Below are positions 44,001 to 52,776 of a stretch of DNA of 57,933 nt, one piece after another (the stretch's first letter is position 1; the number at the start of each line of letters is the position of its first letter). The notes under the pieces were generated by a model. That model did no database searches. It was not told where the DNA came from and worked only from the letters and a program-made list of their open reading frames with translations. The stretch is from a virus. The stretch lies in IMG/VR virus record IMGVR_UViG_3300030101_003124, positions 1-57,933 of that record; one strand, 5' to 3'. A program made the translations under genes and the position numbers.

Positions 44001-47000
44001 GAAAAAGTTTTTGATAAAAAGAAAATGTTTGACATGAAAGGTAACGAGTTCTTTATTAAAGATATTGTAGAAGGATATAAATTTACTGAAGAAAGAAAAG
44101 GAGCGCTTGAATTAGAGGGTAAAACAAAAGAACAAATAAAAACAGAAGAAAAGAAATTATTAAATGAAGAGTATGTTGCTTATGTATTTGAAGCTTTAGC
44201 TAATCCAAGAAATTACAGTAGGTTTGTAACGTCTGAAAAATATAAAGACCTAGGCAAGTGGTCTGAAGGTTTAATGGAAAAATTTGGCGTTGATTATAAA
44301 ATAAAAACAAAAGAAGATTTAGTTAATTTCTTTTATAGTCTATCACAAGGTTTATCAAAAGGTAAAGTAACTCAAAAACAATGGGATATTTTTAATAATA
44401 TAGATAAACAACACTGGTTAAAAGAACCTATTGGTTCAGATATGAGAACTAGAAAATCTGAAGCTGAAGGCTTTGCTGTAGAAACATCTTCTAAAAATTT
44501 ACAAGAACTTGCTAAAAAATCAAAATCAACACAAGATAGGTTTAATCAGTTAAAAGAAAAATACGATGGAAATATAGATCAAGTGTTAAAAGAACTTTTA
44601 CTACCTGATCCAGCAAAACCAACTACATCTGTTAGTAAAGAGTTTGACGGTATTGTATATAACGTTATTGATTCTTATAATCAAAGGATGGTTAGAAAAG
44701 GTGCTCCTGATCTACAAGTAACAGACCCAGCTGATAGATACATGCTAGCTACAGAATTAGTTTATGATTTATCAAGAGGTAAAAACAGAGGTTTAGAGTC
44801 TATAATTAAAACATATGATCCAGCCGCTTTTGGTAAAACAGAAGCTCAATACCCTTTAACAAAACATGTTATGCAGCAGTTAGCGCTACGTGTATTTGAA
44901 ATAAAAGAAGGTAGTTTAGATGTTGGTAAATCTGGAGGTTTTGATATTAGCTTGTCTGATCCTGATATTGCTAGAAATTTAGAAAACAAATATTTAAGCG
45001 GAGAGTCTTTTGATTTTAGACCAAAAGAAAGTGAACCAGCAAAAGCATTTAACGCTTTAAACGAGGGTATACGTATAAGTGAAATTACTAAAGCTCCTTC
45101 TTCTATAAAAACCCAAGATGTTATAGATTATGTAAAAGGTATAAAACCTGAAAACTATATAAAAGATTTATCTTTTAATAGTATAGGTAAAGCTTTTGAA
45201 AAAGTTACTGAAGATGGTTTGTATGAAGCTATGAATGTTACTCGTGATATGAAGCCAGCTGAGTTTGTAAATAATTTTAAAGAAGCATTTGATAATATAG
45301 GTGAAAAAAATGCACATGTGTTTTTGCCTAAAACATCTAATGAAAAGTTTTATCAACCTACAAACATAAACAAAAGTATATTTAAATCTATATATACTAA
45401 AACAAACGAAAAGTTTAAAAGTAATGAAATGCCTGAGTGGTCAGAAACTAACGCTAGAACACTTAAGTATACTAAAAACGATTATGTAGAAGGTCAACTA
45501 GAAAACATTATATTTAACAAAAGAGATAATGTAGCTATTAAAAAAGCAGCACAACAGTTTATAACATATATAAGTAAACCTAAGTCATCACAAGATTTTA
45601 GAGAAAAACTAAATGATCCAATGGTTCAAGATTTTATGAAAAAACAAGCTCCTGAAGCATATCATAAACTTACATTTGAAGATATTTATAATAGTTATAT
45701 TAAAGAAAAAATTGAAGGAGCAACACCAAAAGGTTTGCAGTCAAAAGATTTAAGCGAGTTGGCTAAAAAAGAAATAGGTGTTTGGAATAAGTTTAAACAA
45801 AGTATAAGAACACATAATTGGAATGATTATGAAAACACGGGTGAAGCATGGGAAAACTTAAAATTAAAATTTAGTACAGCTGATCAAAAAGTTTTAGATA
45901 AACACTGGGATAAAATAAGTGGTGAAAACGGTTATAAAATAAGTAGTGACGTTGTAAAAAACTTAAACGATAGAATGACAGCTATGCAGTCACTAGGTCT
46001 TACAGCTAAAGTAAAACCATTTGTGCCTATTTCTTTTCCTGACAAATACGTGGGAATAAATAGAGAGATAAATAGAGTTTTACAAGAAAAAGGTTGGGAT
46101 GCAAAAGATATTCAAAGACTAGAGTTTAACATTACCGACAAAAATGGTAAAATAAAAACAATGACAGATAGAGTAAAAGATCCTGTTTTTAATGAAAAGT
46201 TTTACTCTGAAATGGCTGAGATTGCAAAAACAATGGATCCTGCTATTGCTAAATTATTTACTAATAGTTTAGGTCATGGACAATACAAAACACCTTTATT
46301 AAATTTTGAAAAAGCAGATTATACTAAGGAAGGTTATTTGTCAGCTAGTCATAGAAAAAGAACTTATGATGGTTTAGGAACAAAAGAAAAATTAGATTTT
46401 AATCCAGCACATGTTAAATTAACTGATAACGTAAATGTTAAAAAGAAACACGATCAGTTGTTAGAAACTATTGACACGTCTACTCCTGCTGGTAAAAAGA
46501 GATATGCTAAAGCAATGTCTGACTTTTTAACTAAAAAAGGTGTTACATTAGAACAAACGGAAATAGCTAACGAAAAAGCATTAAACTATATAAAAGGCAA
46601 GTTGTTTGACTACTATGCTGGTTCTAAGGATAAAGCTTCTGCTTTAAGTAGTATACATCATCTTTTACAACTACAAACAAGTATAGGTCAAGGTTTTGCT
46701 AGAGGTTTAGCTACTCACAATGCCGGTGTTATAGACAAAGGTATGATTGATCCTGAAACTGGTAAAAGGATGTATAGAAGTGAGCATGAACTTCAAGTAG
46801 CTAATTTTAATGGTAACTCTTTAATTAAACTTCTTGAATCTAAAACAAAAGAAGAATATTTAAAAGAAATTGGAAAACTAACGGCTAAATATAGACAAAG
46901 TATAATACCTGAACAATTAAGAAAAATTGTAGATAACCCTGAGTTTGGCGGTAATACAGGTTTGTTAAAAGGGTATAATAGTAATATATCTGCTAAAGCA

Positions 47001-49817
47001 AATTTTATGCTAAATGAAATTGTAATGGAAAAAACAATAGATTTTAAAACAGGTAAGTCGTACAAACAACTAGTTGAAGAATCTGTAAATATAGCTACAA
47101 GCTATAAAACAGTAAACAAGATAAAACAAAATCTTTTAGAAAATTTAAATAAAAGATTTCCAGGCATGAAGTCTTTAGATTTATCTTCACCAGAATTAAT
47201 GAAAAAAATAGCAGAGGTTAATGATGTTATTACATTAATGGGTATAAAAGGTAGAAAAAGACAAGGTATTAGTATATTTGACTTTGATGACACATTAGCT
47301 AAGTCAAATAGTAAGGTATTAGTTACAATGCCTGATGGTAAGAAGTTTAAAATAAATGCTACTGAATTTGCTAAGCGAGATGCTGAGTTAACGGAAAAAG
47401 GGGCTAAATATGATTTTAGTGAATTTAATAAAGTTATACAAGGTAAAAAAGGTCCTTTAGCGGATTTAGCTTTAAAGCGACAAGATAAGTTTGGAAGCGG
47501 TGATATATTTGTATTAACAGCAAGACCACAACAATCAGCTAAGTCTATACATAAATTTTTAAAGAGTATAGGGTTAGAAATACCACTAGAAAACATAACA
47601 GGTTTAGAAAATGGAACACCAGCTGCAAAAGCAATGTGGGTTTTAAACAAAGCATCTAAAGGTTATAATGATTTTTATTTTGCTGATGATGCTATTAAAA
47701 ATGTAAAAGCTGTAAAACAAGTATTAGATTTAATAGATGTTAAAGGTGATGTTCAACAAGCAATGCAGTCAAAAGACCTTGACAAACTTATTAACGACAT
47801 GGTCGAAAGAAAATTTGGTATTGGATCACAAAAAGTTTATTCACCTAGTAAAGCTCAAGTCATGGGTGCTAAAAGTGGTAAGTTTCAATTTATGGCCTCT
47901 TCTGCTCAAGATTTTCAAGGTTTATGGTATAGACTTTTAGGTAAAGGAAAACAAGGTGATTTAGATAAAAAGTTTTTTGAAGATAATCTACAGAAACCAT
48001 ACAACAGAGCAGAAAACAAATTATCTAGCGATAGAATGAATATGATAAATGATTTTAACGCTATGAAAAAACAATTAGTTGAAGCTGGAATACCTAAAGA
48101 TTTAATGAAAGAAATACCAGGTGAGCCTTATACAATTCAACAAGCTATAAGAGTTTATACTTGGGCTAAGTCTGGTTACGAAATACCTAACTTATCAAAA
48201 GCTGATCAAAAAATGATGGTTGATTATGTAAATTCAAAACCTGCTTTAGCTAGATTTTCTCAACAATTAATAAATTTAAACGGTGGTAATGGTTATATAA
48301 AACCAACTGAGTCTTGGTTAGCTGGAACAATAACAACAGACTTACATAAAAACTTAAATGAAAATAAAAGAGCTGAGTATTTACAAGAGTGGCAACAAAA
48401 TGTTGATATAATATTTAGTCCTAAAAACATGAATAAGTTTGAGGCTGCTTTAGGTAGTAACTGGAGAGCTGCTATGGAGAACATGTTACAAAGAATGAAA
48501 ACTGGTAGCAACAGGCCTGGTCCTTTATTAAGTGGTAAGGCTGGTCAAATGGAACAAAGAGCTCTTGACTGGGTGAACAACTCTGTTGGCGCTATAATGT
48601 TCTTGAACTCTAAATCAGCTTTATTACAAACAATATCTACTATAAACTATGTTAACTGGACAGATAATAATCCTCTTCAGTTTTCTAAAGCTATAGCAAA
48701 CCAAAAACAGTTTTGGAAAGATTACACATATTTAATGAACTCTGATTTCTTAGTAGAAAGAAGGGGTGGTAATAGAATAAATGTTGCTGAAAATGAAATA
48801 GCAGAAGCTGCTAATAAAAATGGTGTTGAAGGTGCTATAAGTTATTTACTCAATAAAGGTTTTGTATTAACAAGAGCAGCTGATAGTCATGCTATTGCTT
48901 CTGGTGGTGCTGCTTTTTATAGAAACAGAACTAACAGATACATTAAAGAAGGTATGAGTAAAGCTGAAGCAGAGAAAAAAGCATTTGATGATTTTAGAGA
49001 AATAACAGAAGAGTCACAGCAGTCAAGTAGAGCTGATAGAATATCAATGCAACAAGCTAGTCATTTAGGTAGATTAGTTTTATCGTTTGCTAACACTCCA
49101 TCTCAGTATGCTAGAATAATGCAAAGAGCCGCTGATGATCTTAAAAACGGTAGAGGTGATGCTAGAGAGCATATGTCTAAAATAGCTTATTATGGTTTTA
49201 TACAAAACCTAATGTTTAACGGCTTACAAAACGCTTTATTTAGAGATGCATTTGATGATAATGAAAAAATAGACGGTGACTATGTTAGAACAGCTAATGG
49301 TATGGCTGAAAGTATATTAAGAGGTATGGGTTGGCAAGGTGCCGCTGTGAATACAGTTAGAAGTATGATGTATGCTGCTATAAAAGAAAGTCAAAAGAAA
49401 AGATCTAAATATGCTAACGTAGGTTATAATATAATGGACATGGCTCCACCTATAGATTCTAAAGTATCTAAACTAAGATCTGCTGGTTTAAAATTAGATT
49501 ATGAAATGGATCAAATAAAAGAAAAAGGATTTTTAGATCCTACAAACCCTGCTTACATGTCTCTTGGTCAAGTTGTATCAGCTACGACAAACGTTCCTTT
49601 AGACAGATTATTTATAAAATACAATAACATAGAAGCTGCGTTAAGAGAAGATACAGAAGACTGGCAACGTATAGCTTTATTACTAGGTTGGACAGAGTGG
49701 CAACTTGGCATGTTAGATAAAGACGAAACAGAGGATTTAAAAGATCTTATAAGGGAAATTGGTGAAAGATCAGTCGGAGAAAGAGAAATTGGTGAGAGAA
49801 CAATACAAGAACGTTAA
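41070..49817 (+). CDS. Giant polyvalent virion protein with zinc-peptidase motif and HAD phosphatase domain
   Basis: 2915 residues; probably packaged and ejected with the DNA. A mostly helical N-terminus is followed at about 595-710 by a hydrophobic Gly/Ala-rich region (GFTGFIPALAEFAAIDVAAK). Residues 952-956 are HEIVH in a zincin context (KLPHEIVHYAFKEL), with NEEYVAYVFEAL at 1032-1043 offering the third ligand. A HAD domain follows: IFDFDDTLAKS (D2071 and D2073), DIFVLTARPQQSA, an AAKAMWVL lysine, and DFYFADDAIKN. The C-terminus (ISTINYVNWTDNNP; LVLSFANTPSQYARIMQRAA) resembles other large polyvalent phage proteins. It ends with GER repeats. No RNA polymerase motif was found. Confidence 0.7.
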   Translation: MSNHNYEDLLTWWNTPQEDPIIDPDLPKPFDIANQPNPRIFAGGGMDAKFKPQAVYDQEEENRKQNKIKENKRINDVNFVNQYNGAKQPIMDWLNNPENIANIYGVDVDQYDNVVQWKNILRGYDDQAEGDADAYKKIAKELKKQFGDQNWYGGFEQKEGYENLLERDLDKLIKYGIEKKVSEEDNLNKDTNKKRLNSEIVKRAEDPKFNSEGAIVATYEEYDYLASTPAEQNVMDITKQLKKSMAGETIEDENGNILTPEILQQKLKKAYDELNKSEYGNNVKNLYDWDGNPIETLDKTKDSYEFTEEEINAYKEIIENGGQLTEPTYAEHIRSLREGKFKELALNDFEGEDMYDVVVNDPEAWEVLKEYKTGAVENGFTYRVPMSVLSKNFSRTIATDGDSAGGSNVITGEEQAAIEQGTGQNIITGNNFDSPLGYFGLLENDKKQEFGWLERNFYDEDLFSDKDLSRAFKLKVRDHRDNRKQILLEKEVLRQMDAMNIDPTQKLEGQGFKDFMKQGLLKAGEGFKGDLAQWAGFDKVFEKYDEDSYNKVYKRDIYTIRKEKDVVQTLEDTYGGVVTEEMKKRLDRSVGYKTWEGFTGFIPALAEFAAIDVAAKKVGVFTGIPKLAKNLYKAGRGAGMSVKSSRGLAHTTNFVLHAMYEEAKMKAAFDEYYHMGGGVAFYSIGKALPFLKSASPTLNNVVNNIGRGGIAGTLSVQGAQNLEALVEDLKGNKTFMSHLEETYFNENDEFKLSDTAQTALVDFLVFGTLGIRGMAKQGGQIRKGYDGLGKIPASLGIAPVRSQTLRGKVWWKGIEQVRNESVAVTKQINEQISFLENQMKTLEGNNPTTKQRLEKLKADRKKYQELYINSENMLMTAYRFEDWQDDAKATEHVNKVFDNVKTIIDPEGNLEMIAGKEAPKWVTDKTAAAEINAARNRIWINTNKAEPGKLPHEIVHYAFKELIKRNPDVAAQLRTQLEKVFDKKKMFDMKGNEFFIKDIVEGYKFTEERKGALELEGKTKEQIKTEEKKLLNEEYVAYVFEALANPRNYSRFVTSEKYKDLGKWSEGLMEKFGVDYKIKTKEDLVNFFYSLSQGLSKGKVTQKQWDIFNNIDKQHWLKEPIGSDMRTRKSEAEGFAVETSSKNLQELAKKSKSTQDRFNQLKEKYDGNIDQVLKELLLPDPAKPTTSVSKEFDGIVYNVIDSYNQRMVRKGAPDLQVTDPADRYMLATELVYDLSRGKNRGLESIIKTYDPAAFGKTEAQYPLTKHVMQQLALRVFEIKEGSLDVGKSGGFDISLSDPDIARNLENKYLSGESFDFRPKESEPAKAFNALNEGIRISEITKAPSSIKTQDVIDYVKGIKPENYIKDLSFNSIGKAFEKVTEDGLYEAMNVTRDMKPAEFVNNFKEAFDNIGEKNAHVFLPKTSNEKFYQPTNINKSIFKSIYTKTNEKFKSNEMPEWSETNARTLKYTKNDYVEGQLENIIFNKRDNVAIKKAAQQFITYISKPKSSQDFREKLNDPMVQDFMKKQAPEAYHKLTFEDIYNSYIKEKIEGATPKGLQSKDLSELAKKEIGVWNKFKQSIRTHNWNDYENTGEAWENLKLKFSTADQKVLDKHWDKISGENGYKISSDVVKNLNDRMTAMQSLGLTAKVKPFVPISFPDKYVGINREINRVLQEKGWDAKDIQRLEFNITDKNGKIKTMTDRVKDPVFNEKFYSEMAEIAKTMDPAIAKLFTNSLGHGQYKTPLLNFEKADYTKEGYLSASHRKRTYDGLGTKEKLDFNPAHVKLTDNVNVKKKHDQLLETIDTSTPAGKKRYAKAMSDFLTKKGVTLEQTEIANEKALNYIKGKLFDYYAGSKDKASALSSIHHLLQLQTSIGQGFARGLATHNAGVIDKGMIDPETGKRMYRSEHELQVANFNGNSLIKLLESKTKEEYLKEIGKLTAKYRQSIIPEQLRKIVDNPEFGGNTGLLKGYNSNISAKANFMLNEIVMEKTIDFKTGKSYKQLVEESVNIATSYKTVNKIKQNLLENLNKRFPGMKSLDLSSPELMKKIAEVNDVITLMGIKGRKRQGISIFDFDDTLAKSNSKVLVTMPDGKKFKINATEFAKRDAELTEKGAKYDFSEFNKVIQGKKGPLADLALKRQDKFGSGDIFVLTARPQQSAKSIHKFLKSIGLEIPLENITGLENGTPAAKAMWVLNKASKGYNDFYFADDAIKNVKAVKQVLDLIDVKGDVQQAMQSKDLDKLINDMVERKFGIGSQKVYSPSKAQVMGAKSGKFQFMASSAQDFQGLWYRLLGKGKQGDLDKKFFEDNLQKPYNRAENKLSSDRMNMINDFNAMKKQLVEAGIPKDLMKEIPGEPYTIQQAIRVYTWAKSGYEIPNLSKADQKMMVDYVNSKPALARFSQQLINLNGGNGYIKPTESWLAGTITTDLHKNLNENKRAEYLQEWQQNVDIIFSPKNMNKFEAALGSNWRAAMENMLQRMKTGSNRPGPLLSGKAGQMEQRALDWVNNSVGAIMFLNSKSALLQTISTINYVNWTDNNPLQFSKAIANQKQFWKDYTYLMNSDFLVERRGGNRINVAENEIAEAANKNGVEGAISYLLNKGFVLTRAADSHAIASGGAAFYRNRTNRYIKEGMSKAEAEKKAFDDFREITEESQQSSRADRISMQQASHLGRLVLSFANTPSQYARIMQRAADDLKNGRGDAREHMSKIAYYGFIQNLMFNGLQNALFRDAFDDNEKIDGDYVRTANGMAESILRGMGWQGAAVNTVRSMMYAAIKESQKKRSKYANVGYNIMDMAPPIDSKVSKLRSAGLKLDYEMDQIKEKGFLDPTNPAYMSLGQVVSATTNVPLDRLFIKYNNIEAALREDTEDWQRIALLLGWTEWQLGMLDKDETEDLKDLIREIGERSVGEREIGERTIQER

Positions 49818-49860
49818 AAAAAACTAAAAACAAGTAATAATAAAATAAAACCCCTACAAC

Positions 49861-51057
49861 ATGAGACAATTGCTAATTATAGTATTTTTACTATCAAATA
49901 TCACTGTTTTTGCACAAGAAAACAAAAAAAGTATATTTAAATCAATTTATGATGAATTTTTTAAATATAGTACTTTTTACATAGCTGGTGATATAGATAA
50001 TCCAAAAGAAGAAGTTAAAGATTATTTTGTAAGAACAAATCCAGATGGTGGTCTGTATGATATACCCGTTGTAGTAGACGGAACAGATTACTATGACTTT
50101 GATTATAGATATGGTTTTGGTGTGCGTAAACTAGCTAGGTTTGATTATGAATTTAAAGGTAAACATTATTATGATGGTACTGAAAGTAGTGTAGGCTTAG
50201 CCGCAACTAATTCACCTGTAAAAGGTTTTGAATATTTATTCCACTGGGAAAAGGAAAGAGAAAGAGACGAAGTATTTGACAATCATAGATATTTTTTAAA
50301 ACATAGTGGTAAATACCATGTTGTTAAAATAGAAAGTAGAAAACAAGGTAAAGTTGATTTTAACTATAAGTCAGCTGAAGTAAAAGCTAAATTACCTATT
50401 GGTAATAAATTTAGTTTATCTGCAGGCGCTATATACCGTACACACGAAAGACCTTATGGATATAATCCTATTGAAATATGGTTAAATGAAACAGAAATAA
50501 TAAACGGTCAAGAATATCCTGTTAACTATTGGTACGAACTAGGTTTCTTATATGGTTATGATGATGTATATTATACACAGCAAGATGAGTTTGGCAACGA
50601 AGTATATGACTGGTATTGGATAGATCCAGATGGAAATATAGTTGCTGATAGTGATTTAGAGTTTCGTGATGGTGTGTTTGCAGATCTTATGAACCGATAC
50701 AATAATGAGATATTTGAAAACATCGATGCGTTTGGTGTAATATCACCTGTTGTCGGTTTTGACTTTTACCACTATAAAAATAATTTCTGGCTCCATGCTT
50801 ATGGTAACTACCTATTACCATATCACAAGTATGTTCAAGGTGACGAAGACTTTAGTTATTTAAATAGAAATAACTGGGGTAAAGGTGGACTAAAACAAGA
50901 TTCTGAGCCAGAACAATGGGAGGATTATCAAGCTGGTGTTGTATTTGGTTGGAAGCTAAGTAAATCAATTGGTTTGTTTGTAGAGGGTGAATATACTAAA
51001 TTCTGGGATAGTAAAATCTATAACAGTTCTGTTGGACTAAATATAACACTAAGATAA
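49861..51057 (+). CDS. Secreted outer-membrane beta-barrel-like protein
   Basis: 398 residues. The N-terminus MRQLLIIVFLLSNITVFAQ is a clear Sec signal with the Bacteroidetes-style end AQ-E. The body is rich in alternating aromatic strands (FDYRYGFGVRKLARFDYEFK; AEVKAKLPIGNKFSLSAGAI; DYQAGVVFGWKLSKSIGLF), ending in a strand (SSVGLNITLR) as barrels do. It therefore should be exported by the infected cell, not packed in the virion. I recall similar proteins in other uncultured marine phages. Possible roles: blocking superinfection, altering the outer membrane, nutrient uptake, or lysis. It starts the cassette that ends with endolysin. Confidence 0.75.
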   Translation: MRQLLIIVFLLSNITVFAQENKKSIFKSIYDEFFKYSTFYIAGDIDNPKEEVKDYFVRTNPDGGLYDIPVVVDGTDYYDFDYRYGFGVRKLARFDYEFKGKHYYDGTESSVGLAATNSPVKGFEYLFHWEKERERDEVFDNHRYFLKHSGKYHVVKIESRKQGKVDFNYKSAEVKAKLPIGNKFSLSAGAIYRTHERPYGYNPIEIWLNETEIINGQEYPVNYWYELGFLYGYDDVYYTQQDEFGNEVYDWYWIDPDGNIVADSDLEFRDGVFADLMNRYNNEIFENIDAFGVISPVVGFDFYHYKNNFWLHAYGNYLLPYHKYVQGDEDFSYLNRNNWGKGGLKQDSEPEQWEDYQAGVVFGWKLSKSIGLFVEGEYTKFWDSKIYNSSVGLNITLR

Positions 51058-51341
51058 TGGCAAATCAAATTGGAGAAAACACAAAGGTAACATTAGACCT
51101 TAAAACAATAGGTATTATTGTAGGTTTTACAATTACTTTAGCAAGTATGTATTTTGTAATGCAAGCAGATATAGCTAAAGCTATGGAACTACCAGCACCT
51201 GTTATTGATAGAGTTGAATATGATTTAAAAGATGAATTAATTCGTCAGACAATTATGGATACGCAAGAAGACGTAGAAGAAATTAAAGAAACTATTGACA
51301 AGATAGATCAAAGATTATACGAAATACAAAGAAACAGGTAA
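51057..51341 (+). CDS. Single-span membrane protein with coiled coil (94 aa)
   Basis: Soluble head of ~15 residues, then a membrane helix (IGIIVGFTITLASMYFVMQA) and a long C-terminal heptad helix (DELIRQTIMDTQEDVEEIKE; KIDQRLYEIQRN). The layout matches inner-membrane spanins (Rz-like), whose periplasmic coil bridges to the outer membrane. It lies between the outer-membrane protein and the thioredoxin-like protein, with overlapping start and stop codons. A spanin role is inferred from shape only. Confidence 0.6.
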   Translation: MANQIGENTKVTLDLKTIGIIVGFTITLASMYFVMQADIAKAMELPAPVIDRVEYDLKDELIRQTIMDTQEDVEEIKETIDKIDQRLYEIQRNR

Positions 51342-51784
51342 TGAAAGAAAAAACTAAAATTTTTATAATGTATATGCTTATTTTAATACTAGCATTTACA
51401 GCTAGCCTTGCAATGGCACAATCAGACGTGCCAGAAAAATATTGGATAGATGATACTAATTTTGAAGAAAAAATAAATATAAAAGAGGCTTTTGGAGACG
51501 ATAACAACAAACCTGTTGTAGTTGAGTTTTGGGCAAAGTTTAACGAAGTAAACTGTTTTGCTGAGTGGGATCAGTTAGAAGATGCTATTTATTATAGAGT
51601 TGATATAGCTAAAGCTCCAACAGCTAAAAAGAAATACAAAGTCCGTATGGCACCAACTATTATAATATATAAAGATGGTTTTAAAGAAGAAGTTTTTAAA
51701 GCAGGTTTAGATCTTGAATTACCTGCAGGTCTCGAAGAAATTCAAGAAGCAATAAATGAAGTTAATAACGCAAGTAAATTTTAA
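51341..51784 (+). CDS. Exported thioredoxin-fold protein without CxxC
   Basis: 147 residues. Signal peptide in residues 1-26 (IFIMYMLILILAFTASLAMA). The mature part has the thioredoxin core VVVEFWAKFNEVNCF (59-73) and VRMAPTIIIYKDGF with the cis-Pro loop (MAPT, 103-106). Only one cysteine (C72) remains where a CxxC redox pair is expected, so it is probably not a normal dithiol enzyme; it could bind a partner protein or act through a single cysteine. Located in the periplasm by the signal. It overlaps the next gene by 29 bases. Confidence 0.7.
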   Translation: MKEKTKIFIMYMLILILAFTASLAMAQSDVPEKYWIDDTNFEEKINIKEAFGDDNNKPVVVEFWAKFNEVNCFAEWDQLEDAIYYRVDIAKAPTAKKKYKVRMAPTIIIYKDGFKEEVFKAGLDLELPAGLEEIQEAINEVNNASKF

Positions 51785-52142
51785 GCTATGTGTCCTTTTT
51801 GTCCTATTTGCATTTGTAAGTAATGCACAATTATTAAGTGAAAAAGATAAACAGTTACATTTTGTAGCTGGTAGCTTGGCTAGTGCAACCGGCTATACGT
51901 ATGTGTGGAACAAAACAAAGGATAAAAAATTATCTTTAATGGCTGGTATAGGTACTTCTATATTAGCTGGATCAATAAAAGAAATATTAGACTCTACTCA
52001 ACCAGGTAACAAGTTTGACACAAGAGATCTAACCGCTACAGCACTTGGCGGTATAACTGTAAGTGTTACAATTAATTTATTTAATAATGATAAATCTAAT
52101 AAAAAAGTTCGTAAAAGACGTTTGGGCGTATTTATGGAGTAA
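51756..52142 (+). CDS. Exported YfiM/DUF2279-like membrane protein (128 aa)
   Basis: Starts with a signal-type helix (FKLCVLFVLFAFVSNAQ). The mature region has KQLHFVAGSLASATGYTYVW, MAGIGTSILAGSIKEILDST and FDTRDLTATALGGITVSVTI, a pattern of two to three hydrophobic segments with KE, D and G positions like YfiM-type proteins. These are of unknown function but common in Bacteroidetes and phages near lysis genes. The end is basic (NKKVRKRRLG). It is part of the envelope cassette, overlapping genes on both sides. Confidence 0.6.
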   Translation: MKLITQVNFKLCVLFVLFAFVSNAQLLSEKDKQLHFVAGSLASATGYTYVWNKTKDKKLSLMAGIGTSILAGSIKEILDSTQPGNKFDTRDLTATALGGITVSVTINLFNNDKSNKKVRKRRLGVFME

Positions 52143-52326
52143 AACTACAGTAGATGAAAAAGCAATTGCTACTGTAAAAGAAATAAAGAAAAGATATAAG
52201 CTAACTGCAGAAGAACTTGCAGATGTAGCTAAAGCAATAAAAGAAGTTGGAAACCAATTAGGTGACATTGATGACGCTATTGCTGGTAAAGCACGTAAAG
52301 GTAGAAAAAGTGGAAAGACTAAGTAA
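52087..52326 (+). CDS. Small protein with amphipathic N-terminus and basic tail (79 aa)
   Basis: Starts MINLIKKFVKDVWAYLWSKT, which could insert in a membrane, then KEIKKRYKLTAEELADVAKA and ends KARKGRKSGKTK. I chose the ATG at 52087; the upstream in-frame ATG lies deeper inside the previous gene. It overlaps both neighbours. I recall similar proteins beside endolysins of marine phages, so a role in lysis or virion assembly is likely but unproven. Confidence 0.55.
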   Translation: MINLIKKFVKDVWAYLWSKTTVDEKAIATVKEIKKRYKLTAEELADVAKAIKEVGNQLGDIDDAIAGKARKGRKSGKTK

Positions 52327-52774
52327 ACACGTAAGTTATCGCGAAGGTGTGTATAGCAGAACAGCAGAGAGACTTGGATTAAAAAATGATCCCTCTGATG
52401 TTCATTTAACAAACATGAAGCTTATTGCAGAAAAAGTATTTGAACCTCTTAGAGAGTTTGTAGGAGGTCCTATAAAGATAAATTCATTTTATCGTGGACC
52501 TGAACTTAACAAAGCTATTGGTGGTTCATCAAAATCTCAACATTGTCATGGTCAAGCAATTGACATTGATGATACATTTGGACATGCTACTAATGCTGTT
52601 ATGTTTAAATGGATAAGAGAAAACATAGACTTTGATCAGATGATATGGGAGTTCGGCACTGACAAAAATCCTAACTGGGTTCACGTTAGTTACGTAAGTC
52701 CTGAGTCTAATAGAAAAAGATGCTTAAAAGCATATAAAGACAAAAACAATAAAACAAACTACAAAATAATATAA
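52310..52774 (+). CDS. Endolysin, M15-type peptidase
   Basis: 154 residues; cuts peptide cross-links of peptidoglycan at the end of infection. The M15 zinc site is complete: SQHCHGQAIDID (H78, D85), WEFG with catalytic-type E114, and PNWVHVSY with H125. KINSFYRGPELNKAIGG is the usual segment before the site. I chose the GTG at 52310 because it overlaps the upstream gene by a short stretch and gives the usual RLSKHVSYREG opening; an earlier ATG at 52262 would add an unrelated leader. No signal peptide, so it needs a holin. Confidence 0.88.
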   Translation: MERLSKHVSYREGVYSRTAERLGLKNDPSDVHLTNMKLIAEKVFEPLREFVGGPIKINSFYRGPELNKAIGGSSKSQHCHGQAIDIDDTFGHATNAVMFKWIRENIDFDQMIWEFGTDKNPNWVHVSYVSPESNRKRCLKAYKDKNNKTNYKII

Positions 52775-52776
52775 CT

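Noticed and set aside
47102-47650. A 182-codon frame antisense to the HAD domain of the giant protein
   Set aside because: It is exactly opposite a strong domain with clear motifs, has no leader or family resemblance, and long antisense frames are common where sense codons avoid certain triplets.
41070-49817. Virion RNA polymerase in the giant protein
   Set aside because: The only DxDxT/D-type motif belongs to a HAD domain, as shown by LTARP and FADD downstream; no RNA polymerase signature was found by eye.
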